Translations under genes and position numbers: made by a program
Part shown: positions 46,471 through 64,000 of the stretch, in pieces
How positions within the stretch are numbered: position 1 is the stretch's first letter
How the letters are laid out: each line of letters begins with the position of its first letter
Notes under the pieces: generated by a model
The model's database searches: none
The model's input: the letters and a program-made list of their open reading frames with translations, nothing else
What the model was told of the DNA's origin: nothing
Assembly: GCF_964340395.1 (NCBI RefSeq)
Contig: NC_135549.1
Coordinates: 20,667,342 to 20,731,341, forward strand
Length of the DNA: 64,000 nt
From: Glandiceps talaboti
Lineage: Eukaryota; Hemichordata; Enteropneusta; Spengelidae
Reading direction: 5' to 3'

Positions 46471-47124
46471 ATTGCAACATCTTATCTTCTGTTTAAAAAA
46501 CTTTTAAGAAGGCCTACAATTGTAACATTTGAAACCTGTTGCCATGGTAACATATGTTTAAGGGTGCAGTAAACATATTTAGGTGACAAAGAAAATGTAG
46601 CAAGACATATTTTTTTTCGCGCCAAGACAATACAATATAGCGGTGTTTAAAAATAGTTTTGTCGAGTCGGGTTGATTGGATTCTATCGTATGATATATGC
46701 CATGTCACCATCATTGATGACAGGGTTTGTAGTTGTCCCTCACATCACATACACTCCATGTTTCTCTATGACATTCTCGACCTCGCGATGTGTGATAAAG
46801 TTGAACAATTGAAAATGCAAATTATGACTAGTTGTGACAGGTATATATGACTTGAAATTGGTTGTCAAGAGACAATACTTCTAAAGACACCTTTCCACTT
46901 GCAATGGTCCGATTCTTCGATAGCCCGCCGAATTTGTTTCAGTCTTTGCCTTGTTGGTTACAAATTGTAAAAACTATGAGCTCGTCGCATTTCACAAGCA
47001 TGGAGCCGATCGCCGTTCCATGGAGCATATTTCGAAATATTGATAGACCTGTGTAATTAAAAAGATGTTTTTGATTAACAATGTTACAATGTTATGTTCT
47101 ACTTACTTGTTTAAACAATACAAT

Positions 47125-47276
<152 letters not shown>

Positions 47277-48073
47277 ATTATTTCAGAGAATAACCCTTTC
47301 ATCGAAGTGAAACTTACAGAGTTGGAATATGCACATGGGACATTCCGATCAAAGAAAGTACATAATGCAATGTCACATCTATGCAACAGTAATAAACCTT
47401 GCTGATGACGTCATTCCATTTTTTTGTGTTGGGCTATACATGAAAAGATGTAATGCAAAGACAAGATGGTTCTATCTGAGCCAGGAACTTTAGTGTCATA
47501 ATGACTTCATAGTAAGCTTAATATTTTGGGTTTCGCAGACCGATCCTGAGGTTGTACGGCGGCGGAAGGGCACGACTTCACTGGGGCCCGTAAACCATAT
47601 CATTTTTGTAAACTTTGGGATTTTGCATTGGTTCTAGCGCAATCACCGAGAAACACCGAGTTGAAAATGTCTTCTTTTCTACAGTGGAGTCCTACTTTTA
47701 CTGTAAATGTTGTAGACTGTATCAGAACTAGTTTGTTTAGTGTTGACGTTCCATAATATATGTGGAAATCAGCTGGTACATGGTATTAACCCTCGTGTAT
47801 TTGCCAGTATATTAAAAGCGTATTTTTTTCAACACTTCCGAATTTTATATACAAGCGTCGGCGTACGTACATATGTTCAGTTTACACCTCGCCCAAATGC
47901 ATGGGTAATGACACTACGTACATAAAAACGTTTTGTCTAGGTTGAGGTCACGAGCAATAATGGCCCATTCATCATCCTGTAAGAATGTGTACTAAATTTC
48001 ACTTGAGGCATACTATTCAAGTGTTTAATACTTAGTACAGGTTTTGTGTGCAATCAATTGTTCAGACACTTTT

Positions 48074-48081
48074 AACGTCAC
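48074..48081 (+). promoter_or_regulatory. CRE-like half site upstream of WASP-C
   Basis: AACGTCAC, identical to the octamer at a similar distance from the WASP-A ATG. The surrounding bases are not conserved between the two genes, so chance is possible. Confidence 0.25.
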
Positions 48082-48198
48082 TACTCCATTCAGAACCAAC
48101 CCGGGGAGCGCTGCGCAGTGACCTGTGTGTGTATGCAAAAGAAGACTATGACTATGAGGAAGTAAAAAATCCGACCAGGTCTACACAACATTTTGAAA

Positions 48199-61076
<12,878 letters not shown>

Positions 61077-62160
61077 AAAAAGTACAGCCTTTCACATCTC
61101 AGAATTCTCACCAGATAATCTTGAGACGAGTCTTCCAAGTCACGCAGTACTATTTATCGGAGACACATTTACAGTCTACTAGGAGGCAATTTTCTTTATT
61201 GGGGGACATAACTACGGTCTCTCAGGGGGCCCTTTTTGATTGATAAAAAACTCAATACTTTTACTGTTAAAGCTGAGGGTGTGTTTGTACGAAGAGAATT
61301 GCTAGCACTAACCGTGGGGTATATTTTTAATCCTCTGAATTTATAACTTAACAAATTAAATAAGCAGAAATGGAATCATACACAGTACAACGCAGAATAG
61401 ACGTTAACTGCTTGCTAGCTCCACAAACTCCTCAGCTACGTGAACATTTGATCGCAATGCTGACCTCTTAAATATGACACTGTTGTACTTGTTCTAACCA
61501 GGGACGTATGAACAGAGGGATTGGAAACTTACGCCCTCTAGCAATAGATCATGCGACTGGTATTGTTATGCTAATGTATGTTAATAATGTCGTGACTGTT
61601 TGTACGTCCCCGGATATGGTAATAACCGATAGAACATTGCCACTATGGTCTATTAATCAGTGTGTATGATTTCAATACACAAATATCCGTTTTACCACTC
61701 GATTAGGCTTAAAATAAATTGTTAGGTTCCGGTTACCCAACCCCACCTAGTTTTTTCACGCTGACCTAAAGTTTTTTTTTATATATTCAAGAAAAAAAAA
61801 AATTGCGAAAATTGTGATATATCCATAATATTTCCTTGGGATAAGTAGGTCATTTGTCTCCTTCAAATGTAAATGACTACCTAACTTCACGCACAAAGCA
61901 CCATCATACTTGGCAGATAAAAATAGTATGAGCAACGATACATTTGAAGATTTTCCCATACACAGCACTGTTGCACCCAATGTGGGATTTCTTGTAACTT
62001 GAGAAAGGCACACTCAGCACCTGGTAAAAATATACCGACCTTATACACTATGGCCAGTGGCCGTGGGTGAATATTTGAATATATGTATGATATAATTCGT
62101 TCATAATTTGAATTGGGGAAAATTGTATGTAAACAATAAAGTGATACGGCCAAATCTTGA
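61077..62160 (+). other. Probable WASP-C 3' UTR
   Basis: AATAAA at 62135-62140 is the best polyadenylation signal, giving a 3' UTR of about 1.07 kb; an earlier AATAAA is at about 61712. The interval includes MITE A copy 5 (61706-61825). Confidence 0.4.
61706..61825. mobile_element. Harbinger-like MITE family A, copy 5 (5' fragment)
   Basis: GGCTTAAAATAAATTGTTAGG followed by TTCCGGTTACCCAACCCC, as in copy 1. The similarity ends after about 120 bp. Confidence 0.8.
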
Positions 62161-62197
62161 TTGTGTCATGTTTTGCATTAAATTTTTATTCCGTCTT

Positions 62198-62298
62198 AGA
62201 CTGTAAGATACGTCGTGTCGCTTCGCTGCCCTCACCGGCCTGCTCTATTTTATGAAAGGGGTTGACCGATGTTTGAGTGACAGCGTACCTTACAGACT
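62198..62298. mobile_element. 101-bp inverted-repeat element L, copy 2
   Basis: AGACTGTAAGATACGTCGTG at the left matches copy 1 at 54878 exactly for 20 bases. The right end CAGCGTACCTTACAGACT is its inverted partner. The centre differs but keeps GGTTGACCGAT. Confidence 0.85.
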
Positions 62299-63400
62299 TC
62301 CTTCAGAGCACGGTTACTAGCTATCCTTCCAGGTGACAGGATAAATAAACTCGTGTTTTAAGTAAATTATCATAGTTAAAAACTTTGTAGAAATGTTTTC
62401 AAAATATTTATGAAAAGATTCCCAATAGTTGATGACTACAAAGGCCGAGATTAGACATTCCAGACTTCCAACTTCTGACGACCAATATACACTTCTTTCC
62501 ATAGGATGACATCATTGCTGATTTTGATCAACAGTTTATAAGTCACTAGGGGTGATGCCAAATCATTGTTAGATTAAATCACTGTAGACAGATGTTTCCT
62601 CTTGATATATATATAGATAACACGTCTCGTAAGTGAAACTGTGACCGCATTAACTTTTCATGTTACAGGTCAAACTGTTCAATATTTGTCTATAAAACAA
62701 CGAATAGCACACATATATGTGTACAATTTGATATCAAAGCACGTACGTATCATGATAGACTGTTGTTTCGGGTCTTCTGTGCCCACGGAGATATTTGCTA
62801 TGCACAAGCCTTCTTCTTTTTAAAGATATGTTAACCCTAGTAATAGCAGTATAAACTTTGCCATCATGGAAAGTTTCAGGCTCTGAGCCGGCAGGATATA
62901 TACAAATGAAACCAATCTGAGACAGAGCGACGGTCTTGCTCGACAGAAATCTTACTTTACAGTTGTATTTCACAGTCTGGCTGAAACATTATATTAAAGT
63001 TGCAACTGGAATATTTTTTGAAAACGTTTTGTCAGGCACAATAACGTACTCGTAATATAAACACCCCGGGATTGTATTACCTGTGGGTATACATTTTTTT
63101 GTTGCTGTACGTATGTACATGAGGAATCAAATCGAATTGATTTGGGTCTGCACCCAAAAATCAGCGCCCTCAACGTCGATCGTGATTTGAACCTGTTACT
63201 GTACTACTTATGGATAAAATCGATCTACTCCTGTTCATAAACTCAAAACAATTCAATTTCAAATTAAGTGAAAATTAAAGACTAAGAATAATAAATAAAC
63301 AATGAAACAGTTACACTAATTTTGCGGTGTTAATGTTTTTAGTGATATTTGAATATTATCTTGAATTTCCCAATATAGTAATAAAATAATATAAACACAA
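62299..63400. other. 3' flank with no recognised feature
   Basis: AT-rich sequence without homology, tandem repeats or ORFs that I can support on either strand. Confidence 0.5.
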
Positions 63401-63703
63401 ATTTATAAAGTGCCTGATATCCATCAAAAGATGCCCAATGGCGCTCCCAGTTCACATGAATGCTCTTTGGAATAGATAAGTTTTGAGTTTGGCTTTGAAG
63501 ATATCAACAGTAGGTGCGGTGCGAATGTCAAGTGGGAGATGATTCCATAATGCGGGAGATGAGTGTGAGAATGATCGATCTCCATATGATTTGAGTCTGG
63601 TCTTCGGTATGTGGAGTAGTTGTTTGTTGCTTGAATGGAGTGATCTGCCTGGGTTACTTTGCTGAATGAGGTCGGAAATGTAATGTGGAGTCTTTCTCAA
63701 CAT
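63400..63703 (-). pseudogene. 3' end of a non-LTR retrotransposon (ORF2 C-terminus and tail)
   Basis: On the minus strand 63703-63452 encodes a family-typical ORF2 C-terminus: LIQQSNPGRSLHSSNKQ, IPKTRLKSYGDRSFSHSSPA, LWNHLPLDIRTAPTVDIFK and KLKTYLFQRAF, then a stop. The short 3' tail on the same strand contains GGGAGCGCCATTGGGC and GGCACTTTATAAATTTG, like CR1/L2-type element tails. The copy is 5'-truncated and not functional. Confidence 0.85.
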
Positions 63704-64000
63704 ATAGGTACTAGGAATAAGAGAATTTCAAGAACACGACAGGTCCACGGATTCAAATCTATAAATACAGTCCAGTACTTTCAGTTCCCCTATAGTCTAT
63801 CATTGTAGACATTGTCAGGATATATAAACTACATAATCGATACCTGATTAATCGATTTATTGATCTTATTGCATTCACAGTAACTTGAGTATCTGCTATT
63901 GATCATTTAGCATAACTACTAGTAATTGATATACTAGTATCATCAGTACGTAGATACATTAGGAGCATGATCAAGAGTTCATTGTAGGTTAAGAAAAATT
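63704..64000. other. Terminal flank
   Basis: AT-rich sequence with several short ATCGAT/ACTAGT-like words. Nothing recognised. Confidence 0.5.

Overview
This is animal nuclear DNA, not bacterial. Genes are split into short exons with GT..AG introns of about 0.3-5 kb, exons join in frame only after splicing, and the non-coding part is AT-rich and full of microsatellites, small transposons and non-LTR retrotransposon scraps. The repeat style and the proteins suggest a marine invertebrate (a non-vertebrate deuterostome or a lophotrochozoan). I cannot name the species from sequence alone.

Layout, all genes on the + strand. (1) 1-4681: upstream DNA with repeats and a possible 5' non-coding exon ending at 2740. 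(2) 4693-17167: an anoctamin-10 orthologue (ANO10/TMEM16K) in 10 coding exons, 643 residues. (3) 17168-20446: its probable 3' UTR (G-rich, with a palindromic MITE) and a spacer. (4) 20447-31721, 34692-44750 and 48199-61076: three complete tandem genes of the WASP/N-WASP family, here called WASP-A, WASP-B and WASP-C (535, 584 and 548 residues). Each has 11 coding exons and the same series of intron phases (0,0,0,1,1,2,0,1,0,1), so they arose by DNA-level duplication, not retroposition. (5) 61077-64000: 3' flank of WASP-C and a retrotransposon tail on the minus strand.

Each WASP gene encodes the full module series: WH1/EVH1 (exons 1-4), linker and lysine-rich basic segment (5-6), CRIB/GTPase-binding domain (6-8), proline-rich region plus two WH2 motifs (9), central helix (10) and acidic tail with the penultimate-region Trp (11). 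All should be Cdc42-responsive activators of Arp2/3 actin nucleation. They differ in regulatory detail: WASP-C has His where N-WASP has the regulatory Tyr of the GBD. WASP-B has an altered CRIB, a rewritten linker and proline region, and a much less acidic tail. A and C resemble each other more than either resembles B, although B lies between them.

The rest is a dense record of mobile elements. At least ten TIR or foldback families can be recognised by comparing copies within the window. These include a 466-bp element with a 9-bp target duplication, a 99-bp hAT-like element with a perfect 8-bp duplication, a 1.78-kb Harbinger-like element with TAA duplications, and tiny palindromes (27 and 33 bp) that carry their own 8-9-bp direct repeats. 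No RNA gene or CRISPR array was seen.
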